From contig NZ_CP065047.1 in assembly GCF_015689175.1 (NCBI RefSeq), positions 1,984,001 to 2,048,000 of the forward strand: 64,000 nucleotides of DNA. The letters run 5' to 3'. The notes beneath the pieces were generated by a model. It ran no database searches. It saw nothing but the letters and a program-made list of their open reading frames with translations, and was not told the origin of the DNA. Both the position numbers and the translations under genes were made by a program. Position 1 is the stretch's first letter. The number at the start of each line of letters is the position of its first letter. Shown here one piece after another: positions 43,416 through 54,673 of this stretch. This DNA is from Mycobacterium kubicae. Its GTDB lineage: Bacteria; Actinomycetota; Actinomycetes; Mycobacteriales; Mycobacteriaceae.

Positions 43416-44815
43416 TGGCTGCCGAACTGAAAGACACCCTGTGGAAGGCCGCGAACAAGCTGCGCGGTTCGCTGCCGGCCGCACAGTACAAAGACGTCAT
43501 CCTCGGGTTGGTCTTCCTCAGATACGTCTCCGGCGTCGAGCACAATTCGTTCGTCGTCCCCGCCGCTGCGGTATGGAAGTCGTTGGCAGACAACGCCGAG
43601 GCGCCGGATGTCGGTCGGCGCCTCGACGCGGCAATGGGATCCCTGATGGCCGCCAATCCCACGTTGGCAGGCGTGTTGCCGCAGCTGTATCACCGCGTCG
43701 ATCAGCGTCGGCTGGCCGAGGTGGTCGGTCTGCTCGGCGGCGCGGACTTCAGGGGGCGCGACGGCGCCTGCCCGCGAGACCTGATCGGCGAAGTATACGA
43801 GTACTTCCTCGCCAATTTCGCACGCGCAGAAGGGAAGCGGGGCGGTGAATTCTTCACTCCGCCCAGCGTGGTGCGGTTGCTGGTGGAAATCCTGGAACCG
43901 TCCAGTGGGCGGGTGTACGACCCGTGCTGCGGTTCGGGCGGGATGTTCGTTCAACTTCGTCCCGGCGCCGCCGGGAATGTGACGATCTACGGGCAGGAGA
44001 GCGTCGAGGAGACCTGGCGGATGGCCAAGATGAACTTGACCGTTCACGGCATCGACGACACCGGCATTCGACGGGGCGACACCTTCGTCACCGACCTGCA
44101 CGCCGGCACCCAGATGGACTACGTGCTGGCCAACCCGCCGTTCAACATCAAGGATTGGGCCCGCGACGAACAGGACCCGCGGTGGCGTTTCGGCATCCCG
44201 CCGTCTGGCAACGCCAACTTCGCCTGGATTCAACACATCGTGTCCAAGCTGGCACCGGGCGGAACCGCCGGCGTGGTCATGACCAACGGATCACTGACGT
44301 CAAAAGCCAACGGCGAAGGGCACATTCGGGCCCGTATTGTCGATGCCGATCTCGTGTTCGGTGTGGTCGCCCTGCCGGCGCAGTTGTTTCGCAGCACCGC
44401 AATCCCGGTGTGCCTGTGGTTGTTCGCCATGGACAAAGGTGAGCGGCGCGGCCAGGTGCTGTTCATCGACGCGCGGCAGCTGGGTCACCTGGTCGCCCGG
44501 GCCGAACGAGTGCTGGCCAGCGCGGAGATCGCGCGGATCGCGGGCGCCTACCGCGCCTGGTCGCGCTCGCCCGAAGACGTTGAGTACGAAGATGTTCCGG
44601 GATTCTGTCGATCGGTCAGTCTCGAAGAGATCCGAACGTGTGGTTACGCCCTGACGCCGGCGCGATACGTCGGTGTTCCGGCGGCTGACGACGAGTACGA
44701 ATCCCTGGACGCCAAACTTGCGCGGTTGAGCGCGGATCTGCTCACCGCACTCGACGACTCCGCGCAGTGCGACAAGGTGGTACGACAGCAGCTGGAGCGG
44801 GTGCGATGGAGGTGA
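43415..44815 (+). CDS. hsdM: Type I restriction-modification system methyltransferase HsdM (compact)
   Basis: A 466-residue N6-adenine methyltransferase. The N-terminal helical domain is KDTLWKAANKLRGSLPAAQYKDVILGLVFLRYVS; SAM motif I is VYDPCCGSGGMF (D169 onward), and the catalytic motif IV is N240-PPF. The region directly after RYVSGVEHNSF jumps to FVVPAAAVWKSL, so a linker of about 35-50 residues found in the M. tuberculosis HsdM (about 540 aa, from memory) seems to be missing. hsdS overlaps its end by 10 bp. No hsdR lies nearby, so this is an orphan methylase that writes an epigenetic mark rather than restricting DNA. Confidence 0.93.
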   Translation: MAAELKDTLWKAANKLRGSLPAAQYKDVILGLVFLRYVSGVEHNSFVVPAAAVWKSLADNAEAPDVGRRLDAAMGSLMAANPTLAGVLPQLYHRVDQRRLAEVVGLLGGADFRGRDGACPRDLIGEVYEYFLANFARAEGKRGGEFFTPPSVVRLLVEILEPSSGRVYDPCCGSGGMFVQLRPGAAGNVTIYGQESVEETWRMAKMNLTVHGIDDTGIRRGDTFVTDLHAGTQMDYVLANPPFNIKDWARDEQDPRWRFGIPPSGNANFAWIQHIVSKLAPGGTAGVVMTNGSLTSKANGEGHIRARIVDADLVFGVVALPAQLFRSTAIPVCLWLFAMDKGERRGQVLFIDARQLGHLVARAERVLASAEIARIAGAYRAWSRSPEDVEYEDVPGFCRSVSLEEIRTCGYALTPARYVGVPAADDEYESLDAKLARLSADLLTALDDSAQCDKVVRQQLERVRWR

Positions 44816-45930
44816 CGCTAGGGGAGTGCCTCGACTTTCGCACGGGAAGCAGCGCCCCGGCGCGTGCGGCGACTGGTCGTTTCGCCGTCTATGGCGCCAA
44901 TGGGGTCATTGGCTATGCGCCGGACTGCAACGCCAGTGGGCCGCTGATCGTGCTGGGACGCGTCGGGTCGTATTGCGGCAGCGTGCGCTACAGCGCATCG
45001 GATGTGTGGGTCACCGACAACGCGTTCGTCTGCCGGGCTGAAGACCCGGCACAGACGCGGTATTGGTACTACGCATTGCAGACCTGCCGGCTCAACGAGC
45101 ACCGCTGCGGGTCCGGCCAGCCGCTGCTCAACCAGCGCACCTTGCGCGAGGTTACGGTGCGCACGGTGCCCCGCGGGCTGCGTGGGGCGATCGCCGAGGT
45201 GCTCGGTGCGCTCGACGACAAAATCGCCGTCAACCACCGTGTCATCGAGTCGGCAGAAGCGGTGATGGTCGCCACCGTGGCGACCGTGGTCGCCGCCGGT
45301 CAACGCGTCGCGCTGTCGACGCTGGCGACGCGGTCGACCGCGGTGCGCACGCCGGCCGCATTCGACCCCGTCGTCGCCCACTTCAGCCTGCCGGCGTTCG
45401 ACGACGGCGCCCAACCGCAGCCGGTCGCCGCGGCATCGGTGAAAAGCGGTAAATACATCCTGTCCCAGCCCTGTGTGCTCTTCGCCAAGCTCAACCCCCA
45501 CGTCCCGCGCATCTGGAATGTGGTCAGCCTCCCGGCGCAGATGGCGCTGGCCAGCACCGAGTTCGTCGTCCTGCGGCCGACGGGCATTGACACGTCGGCG
45601 CTGTGGGCGGCGCTGCGCCAGCGCGACGTCGTGGACAGCGTGCGGCAACTGGTGGCCGGGACATCGGGCAGCCACCAGCGGATCCAGCCGCGCGACCTGC
45701 TCGAGATCGCCGTCGCGGACGTTCGGGCGCTCAGCCGCGACCAGTCGCAGCTGATCACCGACCTGGGCGCCCTGTGTCAGGCACGGCGCGCCGAGAAGAT
45801 CCGGCTGGCCGCCGTCCGCGACACGCTGTTGCCGCTGCTGGTGTCGGGGCAGGTCGGCGTTGCAACAGGCACTGCGGGCGGTGTGGTGGCCGCCGGCGCA
45901 GGTTCGCACCGGATCCGAGCGCCCCGCTAG
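44806..45930 (+). CDS. hsdS: Type I specificity subunit HsdS
   Basis: A 374-residue S subunit with two target-recognition halves. The first TRD (about 1-120) is followed by the central conserved region [25 protein letters not shown], the second TRD (about 180-330), and a C-terminal repeat of the same helix motif ending [20 protein letters not shown]. This two-half layout directs HsdM to a bipartite adenine site; the sequence recognised cannot be read from the protein. ATG 44806 lies inside hsdM. Probably functional since both halves are complete. Confidence 0.9.
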   Translation: MEVTLGECLDFRTGSSAPARAATGRFAVYGANGVIGYAPDCNASGPLIVLGRVGSYCGSVRYSASDVWVTDNAFVCRAEDPAQTRYWYYALQTCRLNEHRCGSGQPLLNQRTLREVTVRTVPRGLRGAIAEVLGALDDKIAVNHRVIESAEAVMVATVATVVAAGQRVALSTLATRSTAVRTPAAFDPVVAHFSLPAFDDGAQPQPVAAASVKSGKYILSQPCVLFAKLNPHVPRIWNVVSLPAQMALASTEFVVLRPTGIDTSALWAALRQRDVVDSVRQLVAGTSGSHQRIQPRDLLEIAVADVRALSRDQSQLITDLGALCQARRAEKIRLAAVRDTLLPLLVSGQVGVATGTAGGVVAAGAGSHRIRAPR

Positions 45931-45941
45931 GGTTAACCGCC

Positions 45942-46694
45942 GTGGCCGAGACCGCGCCGCTGCGCGTGCAACTGATCGCCAAGACCGACTTCTTGGCACC
46001 CCCCGACGTGCCGTGGAGCACCGACGCCGACGGGGGCTCGGCCCTGACCGAGTTCGCCGGGCGCGCCTGCTATCAGAGTTGGTCCAAGCCCAACCCGCGA
46101 ACCGCCACCAACGCCGGCTACATCAAGCACATCATCGACGTCGGGCACTTCTCGGTGCTCGAGCACGCCAGCGTGTCGTTCTACGTCACCGGCATCTCCC
46201 GCAGTTGCACCCATGAGCTGATCCGCCACCGGCACTTCTCCTACTCGCAGCTCTCCCAGCGCTATGTGCCCGAAACCGATTCGCGAGTCGTGGTGCCACC
46301 CGGCATGGAGGATGACCCCGAACTTCAACAGATCCTGACCGATGCCGCCGACGCCAGCCGCGCCACCTACATCGACCTGCTGGCCAAGCTGGAAGCCAAG
46401 TTCGCTGACCAACCCAACGCGGTGCTGCGCCGCAAGCAAGCGCGGCAAGCCGCCCGCGCGGTGCTGCCCAACGCCACCGAAACCCGCATCGTCGTCACCG
46501 GCAACTACCGCGCCTGGCGGCACTTCATCGCCATGCGGGCCAGCGAGCACGCCGACGTGGAGATCCGGCGACTGGCCATCGAATGCCTGCGCCAACTCGT
46601 CGCGGTCGCGCCCGCGGTGTTCGCCGACTTCGAGGTCTCCACACTGGCCGACGGCACCGAGGTCGCCACGAGCCCGCTGGCTACCGAAGCCTGA
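45942..46694 (+). CDS. thyX: Flavin-dependent thymidylate synthase ThyX
   Basis: A 250-residue enzyme with the ThyX motif [14 protein letters not shown] (RHR-x7-S). Uses FAD and NADPH to make dTMP while releasing tetrahydrofolate, so it does not depend on dihydrofolate reductase. GTG start at 45942, 11 bp after hsdS. Length equals the M. tuberculosis protein. With thyA at 40034 this genome holds both routes to dTMP. Confidence 0.97.
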   Translation: MAETAPLRVQLIAKTDFLAPPDVPWSTDADGGSALTEFAGRACYQSWSKPNPRTATNAGYIKHIIDVGHFSVLEHASVSFYVTGISRSCTHELIRHRHFSYSQLSQRYVPETDSRVVVPPGMEDDPELQQILTDAADASRATYIDLLAKLEAKFADQPNAVLRRKQARQAARAVLPNATETRIVVTGNYRAWRHFIAMRASEHADVEIRRLAIECLRQLVAVAPAVFADFEVSTLADGTEVATSPLATEA

Positions 46695-47666
<972 letters not shown>

Positions 47667-47673
47667 GCAAACC

Positions 47674-49350
47674 GTGAACGAAGAACTCGCTCCGCCGGGT
47701 CCGCTGGCCCCGGGCGGGTTGCGGGTCACCGCGCTGGGCGGCATCAGCGAAATCGGCCGCAACATGACCGTTTTCGAACACCTGGGCCGGCTGCTGATCA
47801 TCGACTGCGGGGTCATGTTCCCCACCCACGACGAACCCGCCGTCGACCTGATCCTGCCGGATCTGCGCCATATCGAAGACCGGCTCGAAGACATCGAGGC
47901 GCTGGTGCTCACCCACGCGCACGAAGACCATATCGGCGCCATCCCGTTCCTGCTGCGACTGCGTCCCGACATTCCCGTCGTCGGCTCCAAGTTCACGCTG
48001 GCGCTGGTGGCCGCCAAATGCCGCGAACACCGGATCAAACCGGTGTTCGTGGAGGTGGCCGAAGGACAGCGCAGCACCCACGGCGTCTTCGAATGCCAAT
48101 ACTTCGCCGTCAACCACTCCATTCCCGATGCGCTGGCCATCGCCGTGCACACCGGGGCGGGCACGGTGTTGCACACCGGTGACATCAAGCTGGACCAGTT
48201 GCCGCTCGACAAACGGCCCACCGACTTGCCCGGCATGTCGCGCCTCGGTGACGCCGGTGTCGACCTGTTCCTGTGTGATTCGACCAATTCCGAGGTCCCC
48301 GGTGTCGGACCGTCGGAAAGTGAAGTGGGCCCGACGCTGCACCGGTTGATCCGCGGCGCCGACGGGCGAGTCATCGTGGCCTGCTTCGCCTCCAACGTCG
48401 ACCGGGTCCAGCAGATCATCGACGCCGCAGTGGCGTTGGGCCGACGGGTCTCGTTCGTCGGGCGCTCGATGGTGCGCAACATGGGTATCGCACGGGAACT
48501 GGGCTTTTTGCGGGTGGCCGATTCCGACGTGGTCGACATCGCGGCCGCCGAGATGATGGCGCCCGATCAGATCGTGCTGATCACCACCGGCACCCAGGGT
48601 GAGCCGATGTCGGCGCTGTCACGCATGTCGCGCGGCGAGCACCGCAGCATCACGTTGACGTCCGGCGACTTGATCGTGTTGTCCTCATCGCTGATTCCCG
48701 GTAACGAAGAAGCGGTTTTGGGCGTCATCGATTCACTGGCCAAGATCGGCGCCCGAGTGGTCACCAATGCCCAAGCGCGCGTTCACGTTTCCGGGCACGC
48801 GTACGCCGGTGAGCTGTTGTTCCTCTACAACGGTGTGCGGCCGCGGCAGGTCATGCCGGTGCACGGGACCTGGCGCATGCTGCGGGCCAACGCGAAACTG
48901 GCCGCCAGCGCCGGGGTGCCCGCCGAGTCGATCTTGTTGGCCGAGAACGGCGTCAGCATCGACATGGTCGCCGGCAAGGCGTCGATCGCCGGGGCGGTGC
49001 CGGTCGGCAAGATGTTCGTCGACGGTCTGATCACCGGCGACGTCGGTGACATCACGCTGGGCGAGCGGCTGATACTGGCGTCGGGGTTCGTCGCGATCAC
49101 CGTGGTGGTCAAGCGTGGCACCGGGCGCCCAGTTACCGCCCCGCACTTGCACTCTCGGGGCTTCTCCGAAGACCCCAAGGCGCTGGAGCCCGCGTTGCGC
49201 AGGGTGGAGGCGGAGCTGGAACAGTTGGTGGCCGCCAATGTCACCGATCCCATCCGCATCGCTCAGGGCGTGCGCCGCACGGTCGGCAAATGGGTCGGCG
49301 AAACCTACCGTCGTCAGCCGATGATCGTGCCCACGGTCATCGAGGTCTAG
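47674..49350 (+). CDS. rnj: Ribonuclease J (metallo-beta-lactamase/beta-CASP)
   Basis: A 558-residue endo/5'-exoribonuclease of the Rv2752c type. The metallo-beta-lactamase zinc motif is THAHEDHIGAIPF; further motifs are VNHSIPDA and HTGDIKLD, then the beta-CASP part with ASNVDRVQQIIDAA and VHVSGHAYAGE near the end. Processes and decays RNA in the cytoplasm with PNPase (encoded at 13332). GTG 47674 follows the dapA stop by 7 bp, giving a dapA-rnj transcript. It ends 4 bp into the convergent methyltransferase. Confidence 0.96.
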   Translation: MNEELAPPGPLAPGGLRVTALGGISEIGRNMTVFEHLGRLLIIDCGVMFPTHDEPAVDLILPDLRHIEDRLEDIEALVLTHAHEDHIGAIPFLLRLRPDIPVVGSKFTLALVAAKCREHRIKPVFVEVAEGQRSTHGVFECQYFAVNHSIPDALAIAVHTGAGTVLHTGDIKLDQLPLDKRPTDLPGMSRLGDAGVDLFLCDSTNSEVPGVGPSESEVGPTLHRLIRGADGRVIVACFASNVDRVQQIIDAAVALGRRVSFVGRSMVRNMGIARELGFLRVADSDVVDIAAAEMMAPDQIVLITTGTQGEPMSALSRMSRGEHRSITLTSGDLIVLSSSLIPGNEEAVLGVIDSLAKIGARVVTNAQARVHVSGHAYAGELLFLYNGVRPRQVMPVHGTWRMLRANAKLAASAGVPAESILLAENGVSIDMVAGKASIAGAVPVGKMFVDGLITGDVGDITLGERLILASGFVAITVVVKRGTGRPVTAPHLHSRGFSEDPKALEPALRRVEAELEQLVAANVTDPIRIAQGVRRTVGKWVGETYRRQPMIVPTVIEV

Positions 49351-50219
49351 ATCTTCTCCGCGTACGCCGACCACTCGATCTGCGAGGCCTTGAGTTTGCG
49401 GCCGGTGGGCTCGACATAGCGCTGCACCAGTTCGTCGGGTCCGGCCTGCTCCACCAGCCGCCACCCGTACTCGCCGATGAACGCCTCGACCTCTTCGGGC
49501 AGTAAACCGAAGTGCCACAGTTGCCGTCGCTGACGCACCGAGCGATACAGCGTGCGGGTGCCATATCGATTCGACCCGTCGATGAAGTCGCGCCGAACGT
49601 AGGTGAACACCATGCGACTGCCCGGCGCGGCCGGGCGCAGCCCCTCCAAGGTGCGCCGCACCGCATGTTCGGTCAGATACTGCGTCACTCCCTCACAGAT
49701 GAAGAAGACCCGGTAGTCGGGGAGATAGCCGTGTTCGGCCAGGGCGGTCAACAGGTCGTCGCGCTCGAAGTCCAACGCCACCAACCGAACCGACAACGGC
49801 GGCCCGCCCAGCACTCGGCGCACCGTCTTGGCCTTGCGGGCGATGTTGACCGGCAGATCCACCTCGAACACCGGGATGCGAACTTGTCGCGTCAACAGAT
49901 AGGGGCGGGTGTCCAGGCCGGCGCCCAGGATGACGACCGCGCCGACATCGCCGATCGCCTCGGCGAGTTTGTCGCCGATGAAGCGCTTGCGGCACGCAAG
50001 ATTGGCCCATAACCCTCGACCGGTCCATTCCGACGCGCCGATGAACAGACGCCGGGCTAGCGCCGGACGCGTCGCGGTGACCAGCCAGCGCAGCGGGGCC
50101 GGCAAAAACAATTCGGCGAGGTCGTCGTCCACCAGGCGCCGTTGCGGCGGCTCGTTCTGTTCGACGGCCGCTAATACCATCGGTCCGAAAGCGGTCTGCG
50201 CCACAGGATTTCGTGCCAT
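49347..50219 (-). CDS. Class I SAM-dependent methyltransferase (LCMT/TIGR00027 type, Rv2751-like)
   Basis: A 290-residue member of the large mycobacterial family of leucine-carboxyl-methyltransferase-like proteins. The SAM site is GAVVILGAGLDTRPYLL, with VFEVDLPVNIARKAKTV (acidic ribose-binding) and FFICEGVTQYLTEHAVRRTL later. Substrates in this family are unknown. ATG at 50217-50219; the SDR gene starts the same-strand group upstream, 3 bp away. Confidence 0.9.
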   Translation of the reverse strand: MARNPVAQTAFGPMVLAAVEQNEPPQRRLVDDDLAELFLPAPLRWLVTATRPALARRLFIGASEWTGRGLWANLACRKRFIGDKLAEAIGDVGAVVILGAGLDTRPYLLTRQVRIPVFEVDLPVNIARKAKTVRRVLGGPPLSVRLVALDFERDDLLTALAEHGYLPDYRVFFICEGVTQYLTEHAVRRTLEGLRPAAPGSRMVFTYVRRDFIDGSNRYGTRTLYRSVRQRRQLWHFGLLPEEVEAFIGEYGWRLVEQAGPDELVQRYVEPTGRKLKASQIEWSAYAEKI

Positions 50220-50222
50220 GAA

Positions 50223-51056
50223 TTACTTCTTAACTATGAAGCCCGCGTCGACGGGCAAGGTGACACCGGTGATGTAGCGGGCCTGGTCGGACGCCAACCA
50301 CGCTACCGCGTTGGCGACGTCCTCGGGCTGGAGGATCTGCACCGGCAGAGCATTGCCCATGTCTGGCGGCGAACCGGACTCGGCGACGAGGTCAGCGAGC
50401 CACTGGCGGGTGAACTCGTTGTTGATCATCGGTGTGTCCACCCCCGAGGGGTGCAGGGAGTTGACCCGAATGTTATGCCTTGCAAGCAGATTGGCGTATA
50501 CCCGCATCAACCCGACCAGCCCGTGCTTGGCCGCGGTGTATCCGATGGAGCCGGCGTCGGCACTGCCGATGCCGGCCAGACCCGCGGCCGAACTGATCAA
50601 CACGATCGATCCGCCGCTGCCCTGTTCGATCAAAACGGGTTTCGCGACCTCCACGGTGTTGTGCACACCGGTGAGGTTGACGTCGATGACATCACGCCAG
50701 CCGTCCGCGCCGGCGGCCATGGGGGCGATGCCCGCATTAGCCACCACGATGTCGAGCCGGCCGAACTCGTCGAGCCCCGCCTGCAGCGCCGACGACAACG
50801 AGGCGGCATCCCGGACGTCACCCTGGCGCGCAACGATTCGGGCGCCGGTGTCCTCGACCAATTTGACGGTGGCCGCCAAGTCCTCGCTGCTGGCCAACGG
50901 GTAGGGCACGCTGGCGATCTGCTCGCACAGGTCGACCGCGATCACGTCGGCTCCGTCGGCGGCCAACCGGACCGCGTGTGCGCGCCCTTGGCCGCGGGCG
51001 GCCCCGGTGATCAACGCAACCCGGCCTTTCAGCGGGCCTTCTGCCGGCCGGACCAT
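50223..51056 (-). CDS. Mycofactocin-type short-chain dehydrogenase (Rv2750-like)
   Basis: A 277-residue SDR with [20 protein letters not shown], a longer-than-usual adenine region ([27 protein letters not shown]) typical of mycofactocin-dependent SDRs that bind NAD non-exchangeably, VANAGIAPM, and catalytic S-x-Y-x3-K in SSAAGLAG … [11 protein letters not shown]. Substrate probably an alcohol. ATG 51056 overlaps the stop of the ABM gene by one base. The mycofactocin biosynthesis genes are not in the window. Confidence 0.88.
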   Translation of the reverse strand: MVRPAEGPLKGRVALITGAARGQGRAHAVRLAADGADVIAVDLCEQIASVPYPLASSEDLAATVKLVEDTGARIVARQGDVRDAASLSSALQAGLDEFGRLDIVVANAGIAPMAAGADGWRDVIDVNLTGVHNTVEVAKPVLIEQGSGGSIVLISSAAGLAGIGSADAGSIGYTAAKHGLVGLMRVYANLLARHNIRVNSLHPSGVDTPMINNEFTRQWLADLVAESGSPPDMGNALPVQILQPEDVANAVAWLASDQARYITGVTLPVDAGFIVKK

Positions 51057-51370
51057 CAGGACCGAAGTTGTCCTTTGGCGGTGTCGCCGGCCGGGACGGG
51101 CTGCAGCATCTTGATGTCGGGCGCCCCCGCGAGGTGCTCGCCGGCCGCGGTGAACATCTTGGTGATGGCCGGGGCGGTGCTGTGCGCTTGGAGCACCTCG
51201 GCGTCGGCCCACTGCTCGACGAACACGAACGTCTCACCGCTTTGGTGCAGCGCATACAGCTGGCAGCCGGGTTCGCCGTGTACCTCTTCCACTGCGGCGG
51301 TCAGGATGTCGCGGACGGTGTCGACCGATTCGGGTTTGACGGTCAGCGTGGCGACGACGACAACGGGCAT
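51056..51370 (-). CDS. ABM-domain (antibiotic biosynthesis monooxygenase-like) protein, Rv2749 type
   Basis: A 104-residue dimeric ferredoxin-like fold protein: [20 protein letters not shown] at the start and [20 protein letters not shown] in the middle. ABM proteins are cofactor-less monooxygenases or haem-degrading enzymes; no haem-specific residues are evident, so the substrate is open. Its TGA overlaps the SDR ATG (TGATG), giving ABM-SDR-methyltransferase as one transcript. ATG at 51368-51370. Divergent from ftsK over 163 bp. Confidence 0.88.
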   Translation of the reverse strand: MPVVVVATLTVKPESVDTVRDILTAAVEEVHGEPGCQLYALHQSGETFVFVEQWADAEVLQAHSTAPAITKMFTAAGEHLAGAPDIKMLQPVPAGDTAKGQLRS

Positions 51371-51533
51371 CTGGGGGGCCTCCTGGATTCCGCGGGTTTC
51401 AGCGGGCGTGACACAGCAAAGATTCGTTACCGTTTGTCACCCTACTCACAGTCGTTGACCGTCAACCCGAGACATGACCGTTACCAGTGTGGCGGTTGGT
51501 GCAGATGGTGTTATTGCGACTAGGCTAGCGGGT

Positions 51534-54083
51534 ATGGCTAGTAAGACCGTCGCCCGCTCCGGAAGCCGAACGAGCAGGTCAAACAGCAGTTCGCGGGGCG
51601 CGTCGCGGGGCGGGCGGGCCGCCACGCCGACTCGGGCGCCCAGGAAGCGCGCGAACAAGCCCGTCAAACGGGTCAACCGGCCCACCCGGCGGCGCAACCA
51701 GTCGCTGCTGATCTCGGCCGGATCGGCATGTGGTCGGGGCCTGCGCGCGGCGTGGCTGATGGCCGCTAAAGGCACCGGCAGCGCGGCGCGGTCGATCGGC
51801 CGAGCCGGTGACATCGAGCCCGGACACCGCCGCGACGGAATTGCGCTGGTTCTGCTGGGCGTGGCGGTCATCATCGCCGCCAGTTCGTGGTTCGACGCCG
51901 CTCGTCCGGTGGGTGCGTGGGTCGACATGGTGTTGCGGACGTTCGTCGGCTCCACGGTCGTCCTGCTGCCCCTCGTCGCCGCCGGGGTGGCCGTGGTGCT
52001 GATGCGCACCCAGCCGACGCCCGACACCCGGCCTCGGTTGATCCTGGGCGGCAGCCTGATCGCCCTGTCCATCCTCGGATTGCGCCACCTGTGGGCCGGC
52101 TCGCCCGAAGCCCCGGAACTGCGCAGGCGCGCGGCCGGATTCATCGGTTTCGCGATCGGCGGGCCGCTTTCGGACGGGCTGACGGCCTGGATCGCCGCGC
52201 CACTGCTGTTCATCGGCGGGTTGTTCGGCCTGTTGTTGCTGACCGGCATCACCATCCGCGAGGTGCCCGACGCCCTGCGCGGCATGTTCAGCACCCGGCT
52301 CTTCCAAGGCCCCTTCCTCGATGACGAGGACTACTACGACGAGGAATACGACGACGACTTCCCCGGTGATGACGCCGACACCGTGGAGGTTGCGCGCGAG
52401 GACTTCTCCGACGGCTACTACGACGAGACCCCGCCGCGTCCCGACGACCAACCGCGGGCCTGGCCGTCCGCGAACGCCCTGCCGGACGAGGAGGCCGGGG
52501 ACGAAGCCCCGACCGTGCCCGAACCGGTGGTCTCGCGCAGGCGTTCGAAGAAGAAGGACACCCAACCGCTGGACCGGGTCATCGAAGGCCCGTACACGCT
52601 GCCGCCGCTGGAGCTGCTGGTCGCCGGCGACCCGCCGAAGAAGCGCAGCGCGGCCAACACCCACATGGCCAACGCCATCGGGGAAGTGCTCACCCAGTTC
52701 AAAGTCGACGCGGCCGTCACCGGCTGCACCCGCGGGCCGACCGTCACCCGCTACGAGGTCGAGCTGGGGCCGGGAGTCAAGGTCGAGAAGATCACCGCGC
52801 TGCAGAAGAACATCGCCTACGCGGTCGCCACCGAGAGCGTGCGGATGCTGGCCCCGATCCCGGGCAAGTCCGCCGTCGGCATCGAGGTGCCCAACACCGA
52901 CCGCGAGATGGTCCGGTTGGCCGACGTGCTCACCGCGCCGTCGACCCGCCGCGACCACCACCCGCTGGTGATCGGGCTGGGCAAGGACATCGAGGGTGAC
53001 TTCATCTCGGCCAACCTGGCCAAGATGCCCCACCTGCTGGTCGCCGGCTCCACCGGCTCGGGCAAGTCCAGCTTCGTCAACTCCATGTTGGTGTCGCTGC
53101 TGACGCGGGCCACCCCCGAAGAGGTCAGGATGATCCTGATCGACCCGAAAATGGTGGAACTGACGCCTTATGAAGGCATTCCGCACCTGATCACGCCGAT
53201 CATCACCCAGCCGAAGAAAGCCGCGGCCGCGTTGGCGTGGCTGGTCGAGGAGATGGAGCAGCGTTATCAGGACATGCAGGCCTCCCGCGTTCGCCACATC
53301 GACGACTTCAACGAAAAGGTGCGCTCCGGTGCCATCACGGCGCCGCTGGGTAGCCAGCGCGAGTACCGGCCCTACCCCTACATCTTGGCGATCGTCGACG
53401 AGCTGGCCGACCTGATGATGACCGCGCCGCGCGACGTCGAGGACGCCATCGTGCGGATCACCCAGAAGGCCCGTGCCGCCGGCATCCATCTGGTGCTGGC
53501 CACCCAGCGCCCGTCGGTCGATGTGGTCACCGGGCTGATCAAGACCAACGTGCCGTCGCGGCTGGCGTTCGCGACGTCGTCGCTGACCGACAGCCGCGTA
53601 ATTCTGGATCAGGCCGGCGCGGAAAAGCTGATCGGCATGGGCGATGGTCTGTTCTTGCCGATGGGGGCGGGCAAGCCGATCCGGTTGCAGGGCGCCTACA
53701 TCACCGACGAGGAGATCCAAGCCGTCGTCGCCGCGTGCAAGGACCAGGCCGAACCGGAATACACCGAAGGCGTCACCGCCGCCAAACCCACCGGTGAGCG
53801 CGCCGACGTCGACCCGGACATCGGCGACGACATGGACGTGTTCCTGCAGGCCGTCGAGCTGGTGGTGTCCAGCCAGTTCGGCTCGACGTCGATGCTGCAG
53901 CGCAAGCTGCGGGTCGGGTTCGCCAAGGCGGGCCGGCTGATGGACCTGATGGAGACCCGCGGCATCGTCGGGCCCAGCGAAGGTTCCAAGGCGCGGGAGG
54001 TGCTGGTCAAGCCCGACGAGCTGGCCGGGACGCTGGCGCTGATCCGGGGCGGCGCCAACGCCGACGGCAGCGACGACGACTAG
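51534..54083 (+). CDS. ftsK: DNA translocase FtsK
   Basis: An 849-residue chromosome-segregation ATPase. A basic N terminus, four to five membrane helices (about residues 100-260, [16 protein letters not shown] through [15 protein letters not shown]) and an acidic linker precede the motor: Walker [11 protein letters not shown] (from residue 505), Walker [15 protein letters not shown], and a C-terminal gamma winged-helix ([29 protein letters not shown]). The ATG at 51534 ([11 protein letters not shown]) was preferred over 51474 because it matches mycobacterial FtsK N termini. Acts at the division septum. Confidence 0.96.
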   Translation: MASKTVARSGSRTSRSNSSSRGASRGGRAATPTRAPRKRANKPVKRVNRPTRRRNQSLLISAGSACGRGLRAAWLMAAKGTGSAARSIGRAGDIEPGHRRDGIALVLLGVAVIIAASSWFDAARPVGAWVDMVLRTFVGSTVVLLPLVAAGVAVVLMRTQPTPDTRPRLILGGSLIALSILGLRHLWAGSPEAPELRRRAAGFIGFAIGGPLSDGLTAWIAAPLLFIGGLFGLLLLTGITIREVPDALRGMFSTRLFQGPFLDDEDYYDEEYDDDFPGDDADTVEVAREDFSDGYYDETPPRPDDQPRAWPSANALPDEEAGDEAPTVPEPVVSRRRSKKKDTQPLDRVIEGPYTLPPLELLVAGDPPKKRSAANTHMANAIGEVLTQFKVDAAVTGCTRGPTVTRYEVELGPGVKVEKITALQKNIAYAVATESVRMLAPIPGKSAVGIEVPNTDREMVRLADVLTAPSTRRDHHPLVIGLGKDIEGDFISANLAKMPHLLVAGSTGSGKSSFVNSMLVSLLTRATPEEVRMILIDPKMVELTPYEGIPHLITPIITQPKKAAAALAWLVEEMEQRYQDMQASRVRHIDDFNEKVRSGAITAPLGSQREYRPYPYILAIVDELADLMMTAPRDVEDAIVRITQKARAAGIHLVLATQRPSVDVVTGLIKTNVPSRLAFATSSLTDSRVILDQAGAEKLIGMGDGLFLPMGAGKPIRLQGAYITDEEIQAVVAACKDQAEPEYTEGVTAAKPTGERADVDPDIGDDMDVFLQAVELVVSSQFGSTSMLQRKLRVGFAKAGRLMDLMETRGIVGPSEGSKAREVLVKPDELAGTLALIRGGANADGSDDD

Positions 54084-54090
54084 CGCGGGC

Positions 54091-54615
54091 CTACAGCACC
54101 AGCAGCATGCGGGAGTTGCCCAGGATGTTGGGCTTGACGTAGCTCAGATCCAAGAACTCGGCGACACCGATGTCGTAGGAGCGGCACATTTCCTCATACA
54201 CCTCGGCGGTGACCGGGGTGCCCTCGATCTCCTTGAACCCGTGCCTGCCAAAGAATTCGGTCTCGAAGGTCAGCACGAACACCCGCTCCAGTTGCAGGTC
54301 TCGCGCCACTTCCAGGAGTTTGTTGACGATCGCGTGGCCGATGCCGTGGCCGGTCACGGCGGGATCAACGGCGACGGTTCGGATTTCGCCGAGATCGGAC
54401 CACAAGACATGCAACGCCCCGCAGCCCACCACTTTGCCTGGTACATCGGGCAGTTCGGCCACCCAGAATTCCTGGATGGATTCGTACAGCGTCACGAGAT
54501 TCTTTTCCAGCAAGATCTTTCCGGCATAGGTGTCGACGAGTTGTTTGATTGCCGGCACATCGGAGGTCCGCGCCCGCCGGACCAACGGCCGGAATTCCCG
54601 AGGAGTTTCGGTCAC
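54091..54615 (-). CDS. argA: N-acetylglutamate synthase ArgA (GNAT type)
   Basis: A 174-residue GNAT protein of the Rv2747 type, shown in M. tuberculosis to acetylate glutamate (and use glutamine) at the first step of arginine synthesis. VRRARTSDVPAIKQLVDTYA opens it; the acetyl-CoA loop is VTGHGIGHAIVNKLL. ATG at 54613-54615. Converges on ftsK with a 7-bp gap; divergent from pgsA3. Confidence 0.92.
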   Translation of the reverse strand: MTETPREFRPLVRRARTSDVPAIKQLVDTYAGKILLEKNLVTLYESIQEFWVAELPDVPGKVVGCGALHVLWSDLGEIRTVAVDPAVTGHGIGHAIVNKLLEVARDLQLERVFVLTFETEFFGRHGFKEIEGTPVTAEVYEEMCRSYDIGVAEFLDLSYVKPNILGNSRMLLVL

Positions 54616-54673
54616 GACGCCACAGTATCGACATCGACATTCGCATGAGCTGGTCAGCAGCTATTCTGATGCC

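Noticed and set aside
51579..53720. 713-codon minus-strand ORF opposite ftsK
   Set aside because: Shadow frame; ftsK has all Walker and gamma-domain motifs on the plus strand.
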